Assembly (NCBI RefSeq): GCF_030732985.1
Contig: NZ_JASHJX010000013.1
Coordinates: 19,653-83,652, forward strand
Origin: Nioella sp. MMSF_3534
GTDB lineage: Bacteria; Pseudomonadota; Alphaproteobacteria; Rhodobacterales; Rhodobacteraceae
DNA length: 64,000 bases
Direction: 5' to 3'
In this document: piece by piece, positions 54,524-64,000 of the stretch
Layout of the letters: every line of letters starts with the position of its first letter
Numbering within the stretch: the first letter of the stretch is position 1
Translations under genes and position numbers: made by a program
The notes under the pieces: generated by a model
What the model was told of the DNA's origin: nothing
Database searches by the model: none
Seen by the model: the letters and a program-made list of their open reading frames with translations, nothing else

Positions 54524-55819
54524 ATGGCCAATGTGGTTGTCGTGGGCGCCCAGTGGGGCGACGAAGGCAAGGGCAAGATCGTCGACTGGCTGAGCGAGCG
54601 CGCAGACGTCATCGCCCGGTTCCAGGGCGGGCACAATGCCGGCCATACGCTGGTCATCGACGGCAAGGTCTACAAGCTGCATGCGCTGCCCTCCGGCGTG
54701 GTGCGCGGCGGCAAGCTCAGTGTCATCGGCAACGGCGTGGTGCTGGACCCGTGGCACCTGATGAACGAGATCGCCACCGTGCGCGATCAGGGGGTGGACA
54801 TCACGCCCGAAACACTGATGATCGCCGAGAACACGCCGCTGATCTTGCCCATTCATGGCGAGCTTGACCGCGCCCGCGAAGAGGCGGCCAGCAAGGGCAC
54901 CAAGATCGGCACCACCGGGCGCGGCATCGGCCCCGCCTATGAAGACAAGGTGGGCCGCCGGTCCATCCGTGTCGCCGATCTGGCGGATGAGTCCACCCTG
55001 ATCGCCCGCGTTGACCGCGCGCTGCAACATCACGACCCGCTGCGCCGTGGGCTGGGGATCGACCCCGTCAACCGCGACGCGCTGATCGCTGCGCTGAAAG
55101 AGATCGCGCCGCAGATCCTGCCCTTTGCCGCGCCGGTCTGGAAGGTGCTGAATGAAAAGCGCCGTGCTGGCAAACGGATCCTGTTTGAAGGGGCGCAAGG
55201 CGCGTTGCTGGATATCGACTTCGGCACCTATCCGTTCGTGACCTCTTCGAACGTCATCGCCGGACAGGCCGCGACCGGCGTCGGCATCGGCCCCAATGCC
55301 ATCGATTTCGTGCTTGGCATCGTCAAGGCCTACACCACCCGCGTGGGCGAAGGCCCGTTCCCGACCGAGTTGGAGGATGAGGACGGCCAGCGCCTTGGCG
55401 AACGCGGGCATGAGTTCGGCACCACCACGGGCCGCAAGCGCCGCTGCGGCTGGTTCGATGCCTGCCTTGTGCGCCAGACCTGCGCCACGTCAGGCATCAA
55501 CGGCATCTCACTGACCAAGCTCGACGTTCTGGACGGGTTCGAGACGCTGAAAATCTGCGTGGCCTACGATCTCGACGGCGAACGGCTGGATTACCTGCCC
55601 ACGGCGGCTGACCAGCAGGCGCGCTGCAAACCGATCTACGAGGAAATGCCCGGCTGGTCGGAATCGACCGAGGGCGCGCGGTCCTGGGCCGATCTGCCTG
55701 CCAATGCGATCAAATATGTGCGCCGGGTCGAGGAGCTGATCCAGTGCCCCGTCGCGCTTCTGTCCACCAGCCCGGAGCGGGACGACACGATCCTCGTGAC
55801 CGACCCGTTTGCCGACTGA
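54524..55819 (+). CDS. purA: Adenylosuccinate synthetase
   Basis: A 431-residue enzyme making adenylosuccinate from IMP and aspartate with GTP. GDEGKGK at about 12-18 is the GTP-binding loop, and the catalytic Asp and His are in the N-terminal WGDEGKG and GGHNAGH segments. The ATG at 54524 follows AGGAAGGAACC. Its stop overlaps the next gene by one base. Confidence 0.97.
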   Translation: MANVVVVGAQWGDEGKGKIVDWLSERADVIARFQGGHNAGHTLVIDGKVYKLHALPSGVVRGGKLSVIGNGVVLDPWHLMNEIATVRDQGVDITPETLMIAENTPLILPIHGELDRAREEAASKGTKIGTTGRGIGPAYEDKVGRRSIRVADLADESTLIARVDRALQHHDPLRRGLGIDPVNRDALIAALKEIAPQILPFAAPVWKVLNEKRRAGKRILFEGAQGALLDIDFGTYPFVTSSNVIAGQAATGVGIGPNAIDFVLGIVKAYTTRVGEGPFPTELEDEDGQRLGERGHEFGTTTGRKRRCGWFDACLVRQTCATSGINGISLTKLDVLDGFETLKICVAYDLDGERLDYLPTAADQQARCKPIYEEMPGWSESTEGARSWADLPANAIKYVRRVEELIQCPVALLSTSPERDDTILVTDPFAD

Positions 55820-56058
55820 TGGCGCTGTCCTACAAAGCGCGGCGCCGCTGGTCGCTGATCATCCTGCTGGTGGGGCTGCCGGTCTATATCGGGCTGGCCT
55901 GGTTCCTGCTCAGCCTGTTTGACCGGCCCTCGATCCTGCTGGAACTGGGCATCTACATCGCGCTCGGCATCCTGTGGGCGCTGCCCTTCCGTGCCATCTT
56001 CAAGGGCGTGGGACAGGCCGACCCCGATGCCGGGCACGACGAGACCCCAGGCGACTAG
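55819..56058 (+). CDS. DUF2842 small membrane protein
   Basis: A 79-residue protein with two hydrophobic helices (LIILLVGLPVYIGLAWFLL and LGIYIALGILWALPF) and a polar Asp-rich tail. The block matches the DUF2842 family of alphaproteobacterial inner-membrane proteins, function unknown. Its ATG shares a base with the purA stop (TGATG), so it is translationally coupled. Confidence 0.85.
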   Translation: MALSYKARRRWSLIILLVGLPVYIGLAWFLLSLFDRPSILLELGIYIALGILWALPFRAIFKGVGQADPDAGHDETPGD

Positions 56059-56091
56059 GCCCGGGCGCGGTTCAGCGTGTATGCTGCCGGA

Positions 56092-58506
56092 TCAGTCGTT
56101 CGAATAGGGCGAGCGAGGCGATAGCCGGAACTGACCGCGCCGGATCTTCTCGATCTGGCCGTCATTGAGAACCCTGCCAAAGGCACGGATCGCCTCTTCG
56201 CGGGTTACGCTGTCGCCGGGGCGGTCCTGCACCATGCGGATGACTTCCGAGCGGCTGAAGACCTGCTGACCGCGCTGCACGGCCAGAAACCCGCAGGCGG
56301 CCGAGGCCACTTCGGTGAGGTCCTCGATGTCCTGTTCCTGCAGGAAGGCGTGAAAGCTCTGGTCCGTGTCGAACAGGTTTTCCTCGGGCTCTGGCATGCG
56401 CGTCACGCGGTCATTCGCGGCGAGCGTCAATGGCGCGGCCTGATCCTCGTCCCGGTCCTCCTGCTGCGCATGGGCCAGGGCGGCCCCACCACGGGTCACC
56501 CGGCGCGGGCGCACGATGCTGGCCTGCGGGGCGGGGCGGTTGTTGCCCTCGTCGACGCGCTGTTCGGAGACCAGAACCAGCGGCGTCTGGCGCGGCTGTT
56601 CGCTGGCCGGGCGGTCGGACCGGCGACGGCCGTTGTTCTGAACCCGGCGCGGGCGCATGACCTGCGCCAGATCTTCACGATACTGGGCGGTGTCGTCACG
56701 CGGCTCTTGCGGGCCGGTCAGCTGTTCTTCGGCGGCACGGGCCGCAACGGCGGCTTTCAGGTGTTCGATATTGGCCCGGCGACGGGTGCTTTCATCGGTG
56801 GACAGGTGGCTGTCGGTCGCGTCAAACAGGCGGCTGACATTGGCCTCGGCCACATCGCCGCCGCTCATGTGCTGGCGGCGGGCTTCGCGTTCGGCGCGGC
56901 GGGCTTCGCGTTCGGCTTCGATCTGCGCCAGTTCGCGCTGCAACTCGGCTTCTGCATCCGGTGCCAGTGTGGCGTCTTCCTCGGCGGGAACGTCCGCCGC
57001 AGCCGTTGCCTCGGCTGCGGCCGGGCTGGCGTCAGCGGTTTCGGGCGCATTCTGTGCCTCGGGTGCGCGGCCGCGGATCACCCAGACACGCGGGGCGCGG
57101 GCGGGCGCCTGTGCTGACGCGGGTTCAGCCTCGGGGGCGTCCTGTTCGGTGGCGACAGGGTGGGGTTCGGTCACGGCCTCCGGGGCGGTGTCTTCTGCCG
57201 CTTCAGCGGCCGGACCATCGGAAAAAGGGTCGCTATCGTCTTCGTCCTCGCTGTATCCGGTTGCGGGGGCGGCCTCTTCGTCCTCTTCCATGGCCACGAC
57301 GCGACGGATGCGGGCCAGCTTGGCGGCCACGCTGTCGGGGTCGGGGTAGCTGTCCTCGGCGGGTTCGCGTGCCGCCTCGGTCAGGTCTTCAACGACCTCT
57401 TGCGCCTGATCCGAGACCTCTTCCGCCATGGTGGTGGCGGTGTCTTCGAGTTCCTCGGCGGCGTCTTCGATCACGTCATCGGCGGCAGCGATGCTGTCCG
57501 CCAGTGCGGCAGCGATATCCTCTGCGGCGCCATCCGTGTCGTCTTCGGTCTCGGCGATGGCTTGCGGGGCTTCGGCGGCATCATCTTCCAGATCGTCATC
57601 CGCAACCGTCGCCATGGCCTGCATCACGGCGGACAGCGTGTCCTCTCCGGCTTCGCCGGGTGCGGCCGTGTCGGGCAGAGCGTCCTCGGCACTGTACTCC
57701 GCAGCGTCCACAGTGGCCTCTTCTTCAGGCTCTTCGCTGGCAGCGGCCTCGGCAGGATCTGCCATGGCAGCGGCAAAGGCGGCACCGGCCATCGCAGCGG
57801 CTGCGGCGATGGAATCGCTGCGGGGGGCTTCTGCCTGCGGTTCGGCATCTGCCTCTGCAACCGCTTCAGGCTGGTCGTCCGTGGCGGCGACAGCGTCTGC
57901 CTGGGATTCTGCGTCAGCCGATTCCCCGGTCTCCGCTTCGGCGGCGGTGTCTTCCTCGGCCGGGCTGCTGTCCACAACGTCCACTTCCGTCGCATCCTCT
58001 GCGGCGGGTTCTTCTACGGGCTCGGCCCGATCATCTTCAGCAGCGTCATCTTCCGCAACCGGCGTGTCCCCGGCGTCAGCGGCCTCTTCGCCCATTGCCT
58101 CCGGCTCTGCTTCGGCGTCTGGTGCTTCCATCTCGGGCGCGGCATCAGCATCGGCGTCTTCCGCGTCAGAGATTTCCGCCGCCATTTGCGGAGCCGCAGC
58201 CTCCGTCACATCGCCTGCATCCAGCGGTTCCGCGTCATCCGCATCACGATAGGCCGAGGGGCGCAGCAGCAGTCCGCTTTCCATGATCCGCGCATCGACG
58301 CGGGCCTGGATGGCGTCCTCGGTGATCCGGTGTAGCGTTTCGGTGTCGGGGGTCGGGGGTTCCGCCCCGAAGAACCTGTCACCGGCGGCGAGATCACGGA
58401 AGTATTCCGCAATGGCCTTCATTGCCTCGAACGGATTGTCGAACCCTTCCAAGGTGCAGGAGAACGTCCCGTAGGATACTGTAAGGATCTTGTTTTCGTC
58501 GCTCAT
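56092..58506 (-). CDS. Large acidic Ala/Glu/Asp-rich protein of unknown function
   Basis: An 804-residue protein with a conserved-looking N-terminal 70 residues ([47 protein letters not shown]), then roughly 350 residues of repetitive Ala, Glu and Asp, then a more basic helical part ([18 protein letters not shown]) and a C-terminal domain with [22 protein letters not shown] and [17 protein letters not shown]. No catalytic motif is visible. The shape suggests a scaffold or cytoskeletal/polar protein. It is a single gene. Confidence 0.75.
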   Translation of the reverse strand: MSDENKILTVSYGTFSCTLEGFDNPFEAMKAIAEYFRDLAAGDRFFGAEPPTPDTETLHRITEDAIQARVDARIMESGLLLRPSAYRDADDAEPLDAGDVTEAAAPQMAAEISDAEDADADAAPEMEAPDAEAEPEAMGEEAADAGDTPVAEDDAAEDDRAEPVEEPAAEDATEVDVVDSSPAEEDTAAEAETGESADAESQADAVAATDDQPEAVAEADAEPQAEAPRSDSIAAAAAMAGAAFAAAMADPAEAAASEEPEEEATVDAAEYSAEDALPDTAAPGEAGEDTLSAVMQAMATVADDDLEDDAAEAPQAIAETEDDTDGAAEDIAAALADSIAAADDVIEDAAEELEDTATTMAEEVSDQAQEVVEDLTEAAREPAEDSYPDPDSVAAKLARIRRVVAMEEDEEAAPATGYSEDEDDSDPFSDGPAAEAAEDTAPEAVTEPHPVATEQDAPEAEPASAQAPARAPRVWVIRGRAPEAQNAPETADASPAAAEATAAADVPAEEDATLAPDAEAELQRELAQIEAEREARRAEREARRQHMSGGDVAEANVSRLFDATDSHLSTDESTRRRANIEHLKAAVAARAAEEQLTGPQEPRDDTAQYREDLAQVMRPRRVQNNGRRRSDRPASEQPRQTPLVLVSEQRVDEGNNRPAPQASIVRPRRVTRGGAALAHAQQEDRDEDQAAPLTLAANDRVTRMPEPEENLFDTDQSFHAFLQEQDIEDLTEVASAACGFLAVQRGQQVFSRSEVIRMVQDRPGDSVTREEAIRAFGRVLNDGQIEKIRRGQFRLSPRSPYSND

Positions 58507-58609
58507 GGCTCAATCTCTGCTCGTCCGAGTTCGATCCCGGAATTTACCATCTTGAGAAAAGGTGTAACAAACCTATTCCAGCCAAACGGGACGGCATTGG
58601 GGCCATTCA

Positions 58610-59305
58610 GTGATTTCTGACGCGAAAAACGGCGAGAATTTGGAAAGCGCATCTGGGTCCTTCCGATATGACACTTTGGTGACAATATTGGGCGGTGGCG
58701 ACGTTAACACAGGTGATCTTGCCGATTCCTTGAGAAAAGCGCCAGTGCTGGTGGCGGCTGACGGGGCGGCGGATCGGGCGCTGGAACTGGGATATGTGCC
58801 CGATCTGGTGGTTGGCGATTTCGATTCCCTGTCGGCAAAGGCCCGCGCAGAGTTGCCCGCTGACAGGCTGGTCCACGTATCGGAGCAGGAAAGCACCGAT
58901 TTCGAGAAGGCGCTGGCCCGAATCGATGCGCCCGGCGTTCTGGCGCTCGGGATGACCGGAGGGCGCACGGATCATGAACTGGCCGCCTGGCACACACTGA
59001 TCCGCTGCCCTGTCCCGCGCTGCATTGTCGTGGCCGAGGAGGATATCGTCTTTCTCTGCCCGCCCGCCTTGCGGCTGGTGCTGCCCGTCGGGACGCGGCT
59101 GTCCTTGTTTCCCATGGCGGCGGTCAGCGGCAGCTCGGACGGGCTGCAATGGCCCATTGACGGCATTGCCTTCGCTCCGGGTCGGGCCATCGGCACCTCG
59201 AACCGGGTGGTGGCCGAAGAGGTGCGCCTTGAGGTCGATCAGCCTGCGATGCTGGTGATCCTGCCCAAAGAGCACCTTCCCGCGGCGGTTTCGGCGCTGT
59301 TCTGA
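58610..59305 (+). CDS. Thiamine pyrophosphokinase
   Basis: A 231-residue enzyme that converts thiamine to thiamine diphosphate with ATP. The motif block VAADGAADRALELGYVPDLVVGDFDS and STDFEKAL are the catalytic and substrate-binding regions. The start is uncertain: the frame opens at GTG 58610, and the conserved part begins near residue 25. It stands alone before rpiA on the same strand. Confidence 0.88.
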   Translation: MISDAKNGENLESASGSFRYDTLVTILGGGDVNTGDLADSLRKAPVLVAADGAADRALELGYVPDLVVGDFDSLSAKARAELPADRLVHVSEQESTDFEKALARIDAPGVLALGMTGGRTDHELAAWHTLIRCPVPRCIVVAEEDIVFLCPPALRLVLPVGTRLSLFPMAAVSGSSDGLQWPIDGIAFAPGRAIGTSNRVVAEEVRLEVDQPAMLVILPKEHLPAAVSALF

Positions 59306-59376
59306 GGGGTTTTTCCCTCGCGCCGCGCGGCCTGCTTGTGTAATAGCCTCGTGACGGAACCAAAACGGGCAAGCCG

Positions 59377-60165
59377 ATGACCGCAGAGCTCTCTCCTATT
59401 GATAAAGCCAAGTTCGTGGCCGCCAAGCGGGCGGTGGATTATGTCGAGGACGGCATGCGCGTCGGGCTTGGGACCGGGTCGACCGCCGCATGGATGGTGC
59501 GCTGTCTGGGCGAGATGGTGCGCGAAGAGGGCATTCGCGTGACCGGCGTCGCCACCTCGACCCGCACGGCGGACCTGGCGCGGCAGGTGGGCGTGCCGAT
59601 TTCCACCCTCGATGAGGTCAAGTGGCTGGACCTGACCATTGACGGGGCGGATGAATACGACCCGCATCTGAACCTGATCAAGGGTGGCGGCGGGGCGCTG
59701 TTGCAGGAAAAGATTGTCGCCACCGCCTCGGATCAAATGATCGTTATCGCGGATGCAACCAAACAGGTGGAAACGCTTGGCGCCTTCCCGCTGCCGGTCG
59801 AGGTCATCCCCTTCGGCTGGCAGACCTCCAAGGCGCTGATCGAGGAGATGCTGGGCAATCTCGACGTGCTGGGAACCACGACCTCGCTGCGGCTGGCCAA
59901 TGACCAGCCGTTCCGCACGGATGAGGGCAACTTCATCCTCGACCTGCATCTGCGCCATATTCCCAACCCGCAGCAGGTGTCTCTGGTCCTCAACCAGATC
60001 CCCGGCGTCGTGGAAAACGGCCTGTTCCTGGATATCTGCGATATCGTGATCATCGGCGCGGGCGATGGCAGCGTCGAAGTGCGCGACATCAACAACGGCA
60101 CCGTCGAACACGAGCAGATCGACATCATCGACACCGATAACCTGTTCTTGGACGTCTCGGACTGA
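59377..60165 (+). CDS. rpiA: Ribose-5-phosphate isomerase A
   Basis: A 262-residue pentose phosphate enzyme. GLGTGSTAAWMV near residue 30 binds phosphate, DGADEYDPHLNLIKGGGGALLQEK contains the catalytic Asp/Glu and Lys region, and EVIPFGW is typical of the family. It starts 71 bases after the thiamine pyrophosphokinase gene. Confidence 0.95.
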   Translation: MTAELSPIDKAKFVAAKRAVDYVEDGMRVGLGTGSTAAWMVRCLGEMVREEGIRVTGVATSTRTADLARQVGVPISTLDEVKWLDLTIDGADEYDPHLNLIKGGGGALLQEKIVATASDQMIVIADATKQVETLGAFPLPVEVIPFGWQTSKALIEEMLGNLDVLGTTTSLRLANDQPFRTDEGNFILDLHLRHIPNPQQVSLVLNQIPGVVENGLFLDICDIVIIGAGDGSVEVRDINNGTVEHEQIDIIDTDNLFLDVSD

Positions 60166-60256
60166 TGCACGGGGGCTTGTGCGCTGATGCGTATGGCCCT
60201 TTTGCAGGCAACCCCCTAGCTGCGGCACGTCACAAACAGCGATTGAGGAGCAGGCC

Positions 60257-61615
60257 ATGAGCCAGTTTGACTATGATCTTTTCGTCATCGGCGGCGGCTC
60301 GGGCGGTGTGCGCGCGGGCCGGATCGCGGCGGAACATGGCGCGCGGGTCGGTCTGGCAGAGGAATACCGCATGGGCGGTACCTGCGTCATTCGCGGCTGC
60401 GTTCCCAAAAAGCTGATGGTCTATGCCTCGGGCTATCCCGGTCAGGTTCATGATGCCGCCGCCTATGGCTGGGATGCAGAGGTGCACGGGTTCAACTGGA
60501 CCAAGTTCCGCAGCAAGCTGGATGCAGAGCTTGACCGGCTGGAAGCGGCCTATCGCGGCAATCTGGACCGGTCCGGCGTGGTGACGCATAACGCCCGCGC
60601 TGTGTTGAAAGACCCCCACACGGTGGAACTGTCTGATGGCCAGACCTTCACCGCTGCACATATTCTTGTCGCTTCCGGCGGCTGGCCCTTCGTGCCGGAC
60701 TTCCCGGGCTCTGACCTCGTGATGACCTCGAACGAGGTTTTCAAACTCGACAGGCAGCCCGAAAGCATTCTCATTGTCGGGGGCGGCTATATCGCCTGTG
60801 AATTTGCCGGCATCTTCAACGGCCTCGGTACAGAAGTGACCCAATTCTATCGCGGCGCGCAGGTGTTGCGTGGCTTTGACGACGAGGCGCGCGGTCATGT
60901 GGCCGATGCCATGCAGGCCCGCGGGGTGGAGCTGCATGTAGGCACCGATGTGCTGGAGATGAAAGCCGTGGAGGAGGGTATCTGGGTCAAGGCCTCCAAC
61001 GGGATGGAGCAGGTCTTCGAAAAGGTTCTCTACGCCACGGGCCGCAAACCCAACAGCACTGGATTGGGACTGGAGGAGATCGGCGTCGAGATGGGCCGCA
61101 ATGGCGAGATCAAGGTCGATGATTACAGCCAGACCAACATCCCCTCGATCTTCGCAGTGGGCGACGTGACCGACCGGGTGAACCTGACGCCGGTGGCGAT
61201 CCGCGAAGGTCACGCCTTTGCCGACACGGTCTTCGGCGGCACCCCGCGCAAGGCTGACCATGACCTGATCCCGTCCGCTGTCTTCACGCAGCCCGAATTG
61301 GGCACCGTTGGTCTGACCGAGGAACAGGCGCGCGATGCTGGCCCCATCGAGGTCTACTCTGCCGCCTTCCGCCCCATGCAGACGCTCTTTGCCGGGCATG
61401 AGGAACGGGTGATGATGAAGCTGATTGTCTGTGCCGATACGCGCAAGGTTCTGGGCGTGCATCTGGTGGGCGATCACGCGGGTGAATTGATCCAGCTGGC
61501 GGGCATCGCCGTCAAGATGGGGGCCACGAAAGAGGACTTCGACCGGACCATGGCGGTGCATCCGACCATGGCCGAGGAACTGGTCACGATGAAAACACCT
61601 GTGCGCACGGCTTGA
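60257..61615 (+). CDS. gor: Glutathione-disulfide reductase
   Basis: A 452-residue flavoprotein that reduces GSSG with NADPH. The FAD motif GGGSGG is near 12-17, the redox pair is Cys43 and Cys48 in GGTCVIRGCVP, the second nucleotide motif is GGGYIACEFAG, and the late HPTMAEEL contains the catalytic His and Glu. GAGGAGCAGGCC precedes the ATG. It follows rpiA by 91 bases. Confidence 0.95.
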   Translation: MSQFDYDLFVIGGGSGGVRAGRIAAEHGARVGLAEEYRMGGTCVIRGCVPKKLMVYASGYPGQVHDAAAYGWDAEVHGFNWTKFRSKLDAELDRLEAAYRGNLDRSGVVTHNARAVLKDPHTVELSDGQTFTAAHILVASGGWPFVPDFPGSDLVMTSNEVFKLDRQPESILIVGGGYIACEFAGIFNGLGTEVTQFYRGAQVLRGFDDEARGHVADAMQARGVELHVGTDVLEMKAVEEGIWVKASNGMEQVFEKVLYATGRKPNSTGLGLEEIGVEMGRNGEIKVDDYSQTNIPSIFAVGDVTDRVNLTPVAIREGHAFADTVFGGTPRKADHDLIPSAVFTQPELGTVGLTEEQARDAGPIEVYSAAFRPMQTLFAGHEERVMMKLIVCADTRKVLGVHLVGDHAGELIQLAGIAVKMGATKEDFDRTMAVHPTMAEELVTMKTPVRTA

Positions 61616-61702
61616 TTTTCCGGGCCAAGGGGCACAGGTAGCGTATGGAAACGGGTGCGCCTTGCGGGCGCGCTCACGCAATAACAAGGGGTAGAAACCG
61701 GC

Positions 61703-62833
61703 ATGGCTGGACATTCTGGCGGACCCTGGGGCGGCGGTGGCGGCTCTGGTGGCGGAGGAAACAGGGGAAATGACGATGACAATCGCGGCGGGCGACGTCC
61801 GGGCGAGGGTCAGCAGATCCCCGAAATTGACGAGATCGTCCGCAAGGGCCAGGAACAGCTGCGCGTCCTGATGGGCGGTCGCGGTGGCGGCAGCGGCGGT
61901 TCCGGCGGAGGCGAAGGCCCGCAGTTCGGCCGTGGCACCGTGATCATCGGCCTCGTCGCGGCAGCGGCGCTCTGGGCCTATGCCTCGGTCTACACGGTCG
62001 CGCCGGAAGAACGCTCGGTCGAGCTGTTCCTGGGCGAACGCTTTGCCGTCCGCGATCCGGGCCTCAACTTTGCACCCTGGCCGCTGGTCACCGCCGAGAT
62101 CGTCGAAGTCACGACCAACCGGACGGAATCCATCGGCATTGCCCGCTCGGGCGGTGGTGACACCGGCCTCATGCTGACCACCGATGAAAACATCGTGGAT
62201 ATCGACTTCGAAGTGGTCTGGAACATTTCCGACCCCGAAGCCTATCTCTTCAACCTTGCGGAACCGGAGGCCACCGTGCGCGCCGTGTCCGAGGCTGCCA
62301 TGCGCGAGATCATCGCCGCATCGCAACTGGCCCCGATCCTGAACCGCGACCGTCAGATCATCGCCGACACCGTGCAGGAACTGATCCAGACCACGCTGAA
62401 CAGCTATGATTCCGGCATCAACGTTGTGCGTCTCAACCTCGACCGCGCCGACCCGCCGGTCGAAGTGATCGACGCCTTCCGCGACGTGCAGGCCGCCGAA
62501 CAGGAACGCGACCGGCTGGAACGTCAGGCCGACGCCTATGCCAACCAGGTGCTCGCAGGGGCACGCGGTGAAGCCGCGCAGCTTCTCGAAGAGGCCGAAG
62601 GCTACCGCGCGCTCGTCGTGAACGAAGCCCAGGGTGAAGCCAGCCGCTTCGCCGCCGTGCTTGAGGAATACCTGCAAGCGCCCGATGTGACCCGGACCCG
62701 TCTCTACCTCGAAACCATGGAACGGGTGCTCGGCGGGATGGACACCATCATCCTCGACACCGACGCCGCTGGCGGAATGGGGGGCGTCGTGCCCTACCTG
62801 CCGCTCAATGAACTTCGCAGCCGGGGGAACTGA
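61703..62833 (+). CDS. hflK: FtsH protease activity modulator HflK
   Basis: A 376-residue membrane protein of the SPFH/band-7 family that forms a cage around FtsH with HflC. A Gly-rich cytoplasmic N terminus (GGPWGGGGGSGGGGN) precedes the single membrane helix (about residues 76-95), followed by the SPFH domain and a long coiled coil (VQAAEQERDRLERQADAYANQV). It is joined to hflC by a three-base gap. Confidence 0.95.
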   Translation: MAGHSGGPWGGGGGSGGGGNRGNDDDNRGGRRPGEGQQIPEIDEIVRKGQEQLRVLMGGRGGGSGGSGGGEGPQFGRGTVIIGLVAAAALWAYASVYTVAPEERSVELFLGERFAVRDPGLNFAPWPLVTAEIVEVTTNRTESIGIARSGGGDTGLMLTTDENIVDIDFEVVWNISDPEAYLFNLAEPEATVRAVSEAAMREIIAASQLAPILNRDRQIIADTVQELIQTTLNSYDSGINVVRLNLDRADPPVEVIDAFRDVQAAEQERDRLERQADAYANQVLAGARGEAAQLLEEAEGYRALVVNEAQGEASRFAAVLEEYLQAPDVTRTRLYLETMERVLGGMDTIILDTDAAGGMGGVVPYLPLNELRSRGN

Positions 62834-62836
62834 GCC

Positions 62837-63742
62837 ATGCGCAAGGCAACTTTCATCATCCCCGCCATCGTGATCGTCGTGGCGATCCTCATGAGCTCGG
62901 TCTTCATTGTCGACGAACGCCAGCGCGCGCTGGTGCTGCGCTTCGGGGACATCCGCACCGAGATCGAGGAGCCGGGGCTGAACTTCCGCATTCCGATCTT
63001 CGAACAGGTCGTGTTCTACGATGACCGCATCCTGTCGCTCGACACCGCGCCGATCGAGGTCACGCCCTCGGATGACCGGCGTCTGGTCGTTGACGCCTTC
63101 GCCCGCTACCGCATCATCGACACCCGCCAGTTCCGTCTGGCTGTCGGTGTGGGCGGCATCCGCGAGGCCGACCGGCTGCTCGAAGACATCCTGAACCCGC
63201 AGATCCGGGCTGTTCTGGGTGCTGATGGGGTCACGTCGAACACCATCCTGTCCTCGGATCGGGCCGAGCTGATGCAGCGCATCACCCTTCAGGCCCGCGC
63301 CCTGGCCGCGCCGCTCGGTCTTGATGTGCTGGACGTGCGTCTGAAGCAGACCGCGCTGCCGCTTCAGAACCTCGAAGCCACCTTCGCCCGGATGCGGGCG
63401 GAACGCGAACGGGAAGCCACCGACGAACGCGCCCGCGGTGAGGAAGCCGCACAGCGCGTCCGCGCCCAGGCCGACCGGACCGTGGTCGAACTGGTATCGG
63501 ATGCCAACCGCGAAGCCGAGATCATCCGAGGTGAGGCCGATGCCGAGAGGAACCGGATCTTCGCGGAAGCCTTCGGTCAGGACCCGGATTTCTTCGAATT
63601 CTACCGCTCCATGACCGCCTATGAACGGGCCCTGAACGGTGAGAACTCGTCGATTGTCCTGAACCCGGACAGCGCGTTCTTCGACTTCTTCGGGCAGCCC
63701 GGTGGCCGTGCCACTGTGGTCGTGCCCGCGCCTGCGGAGTAA
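62837..63742 (+). CDS. hflC: FtsH protease activity modulator HflC
   Basis: A 301-residue partner of HflK with one N-terminal helix (FIIPAIVIVVAILMSSVFIV), the SPFH domain containing VVDAFARYRI, and a coiled-coil part rich in Arg, Glu and Ala. HflK and HflC restrain FtsH-mediated turnover of membrane proteins. A DUF2065 gene follows after three bases. Confidence 0.95.
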   Translation: MRKATFIIPAIVIVVAILMSSVFIVDERQRALVLRFGDIRTEIEEPGLNFRIPIFEQVVFYDDRILSLDTAPIEVTPSDDRRLVVDAFARYRIIDTRQFRLAVGVGGIREADRLLEDILNPQIRAVLGADGVTSNTILSSDRAELMQRITLQARALAAPLGLDVLDVRLKQTALPLQNLEATFARMRAEREREATDERARGEEAAQRVRAQADRTVVELVSDANREAEIIRGEADAERNRIFAEAFGQDPDFFEFYRSMTAYERALNGENSSIVLNPDSAFFDFFGQPGGRATVVVPAPAE

Positions 63743-63745
63743 ACG

Positions 63746-63943
63746 ATGATCCAGACGATCCTCTGGGGGCTCGGACTGGTGCTTGTGATCGAGGGGCTGG
63801 CCTATGCGCTGGCCCCTTCGCTCATGAAGGACCTGATGCGGCGCATGCAGCACGAGCCGGAAGAGACCCTGCGGATTGCGGGGTTCGGCGCGCTGGTGAT
63901 CGGCACCGGGCTGGCGGTGCTGAGCAACCTTCTGGGCGGCTGA
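63746..63943 (+). CDS. DUF2065 small membrane protein
   Basis: A 65-residue protein with two hydrophobic segments (ILWGLGLVLVIEGLAYAL and AGFGALVIGTGLAVLSNLL) typical of DUF2065. It is the usual last gene of hflK-hflC operons in Alphaproteobacteria, often followed by a periplasmic serine protease; what follows here lies outside the window. Confidence 0.88.
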   Translation: MIQTILWGLGLVLVIEGLAYALAPSLMKDLMRRMQHEPEETLRIAGFGALVIGTGLAVLSNLLGG

Positions 63944-63960
63944 TCCCGCCAAGGGAAGCT

Positions 63961-64000
63961 TCGGTTTCGCCGTGGCTTCGCCATGTCGACCCGCGCGGCC
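63961..64000 (-). repeat. Third copy of the two-hairpin repeat, cut by the window edge
   Basis: Read on the minus strand it has GGCCGC, the spacer GCGGGTCGACA, the stem TGGC-GAA-GCCA and the tail CGGCGAAACC, matching unit 1 at 22551-22591 but with a different stem sequence. It begins 17 bases after the DUF2065 stop. Confidence 0.75.

Noticed and set aside
57428..58252. Ser/Ala-rich plus-strand frame opposite the acidic protein gene
   Set aside because: It is the mirror of an Ala/Glu/Asp-rich coding tract and has no start context or domain.
58515..58545. A T-arm-like CCGAGTTCGATCCCGG before the thiamine pyrophosphokinase gene as a tRNA
   Set aside because: The five-base stem does not pair properly and no acceptor, D or anticodon arm can be found around it.
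60230..63952. A 1240-codon open frame on the minus strand opposite gor, hflK and hflC
   Set aside because: The plus strand holds four clearly recognisable proteins here. Long antisense frames are common in GC-rich genes, and the translated product has no coherent domain.

Overview
The window is a dense, GC-rich chromosomal segment of an alphaproteobacterium, most likely a Rhodobacteraceae (Roseobacter-lineage) species. Supporting signs are the surE-pcm-nlpD block next to serS, a phaZ / phaC-phaP-phaR polyhydroxyalkanoate cluster with CTGC-N3-GCAG operators, tatABC, yajC-secD-secF, hflK-hflC, RNase J, ThyX-type thymidylate synthase, and many short operons joined by ATGA or GTGA stop/start overlaps. 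I see no rRNA, tRNA, transposase, phage or CRISPR array. Layout: 1-8.6 kb holds the 3' part of RNase J, a 2OG-Fe(II) oxygenase, a DEAD-box helicase, release factor 3, a Hint-domain protein and an SDR. 8.6-9.3 kb is an AT-richer stretch without a gene. 9.3-13.1 kb carries an orphan iron-type ABC ATPase, tatABC and a DUF815 ATPase. 13.1-17.9 kb (minus strand) is nlpD-pcm-surE, a TspO-like membrane protein and serS. 17.9-19.3 kb is an accessory patch with tandem and dispersed repeats and a low-GC DUF3800 gene. 19.4-22.4 kb has thyX, DUF817, glyoxalase I and a DUF1194 von Willebrand-like protein. 22.4-22.7 kb is an intergenic array of hairpins. 22.7-26.7 kb is Mth938-like, TauE/SafE, secF, secD and yajC. 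26.7-27.3 kb is a repeat remnant and cspA. 27.5-30.5 kb is an ArsC/Spx protein and a bufferin operon. 30.8-38.3 kb has a membrane protein, an epimerase, thrS, three alpha/beta hydrolases, a secreted protein and a GFA-like zinc protein. 38.3-42.9 kb is PHA metabolism. 43-48.3 kb is a DegT aminotransferase, a class I glutamine amidotransferase and a polar amino-acid ABC transporter. 48.4-54.3 kb has a PhnD-like protein, a TerB protein, a PhzF protein, a beta-barrel protein, pyrG and secG. 54.5-64 kb has purA, a large acidic protein, thiamine pyrophosphokinase, rpiA, glutathione reductase and hflK-hflC-DUF2065. How the genes work together: most of the window is housekeeping (translation, secretion, nucleotide and cofactor supply, membrane quality control). 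PhaC, PhaP, PhaR and PhaZ make, coat, control and degrade storage granules, with PhaR probably repressing phaP and itself through three visible operators. BufA1, BufB, BufC and BufD form a ribosomally made, post-translationally modified copper-buffering peptide system; here the precursor has an acidic C-terminal tail, and a strong hairpin separates precursor and enzyme genes. The signals I rate highest are this bufferin variant, a two-hairpin intergenic repeat whose stems change together between three copies (22540-22660 and the window end), the dispersed repeat flanking the DUF3800 gene with a shortened copy 8.5 kb away, a halogenase-family oxygenase with a hydroxylase-type facial triad, an SDR lacking its Tyr/Lys pair, and a Hint domain with Ser in place of its nucleophilic Cys.
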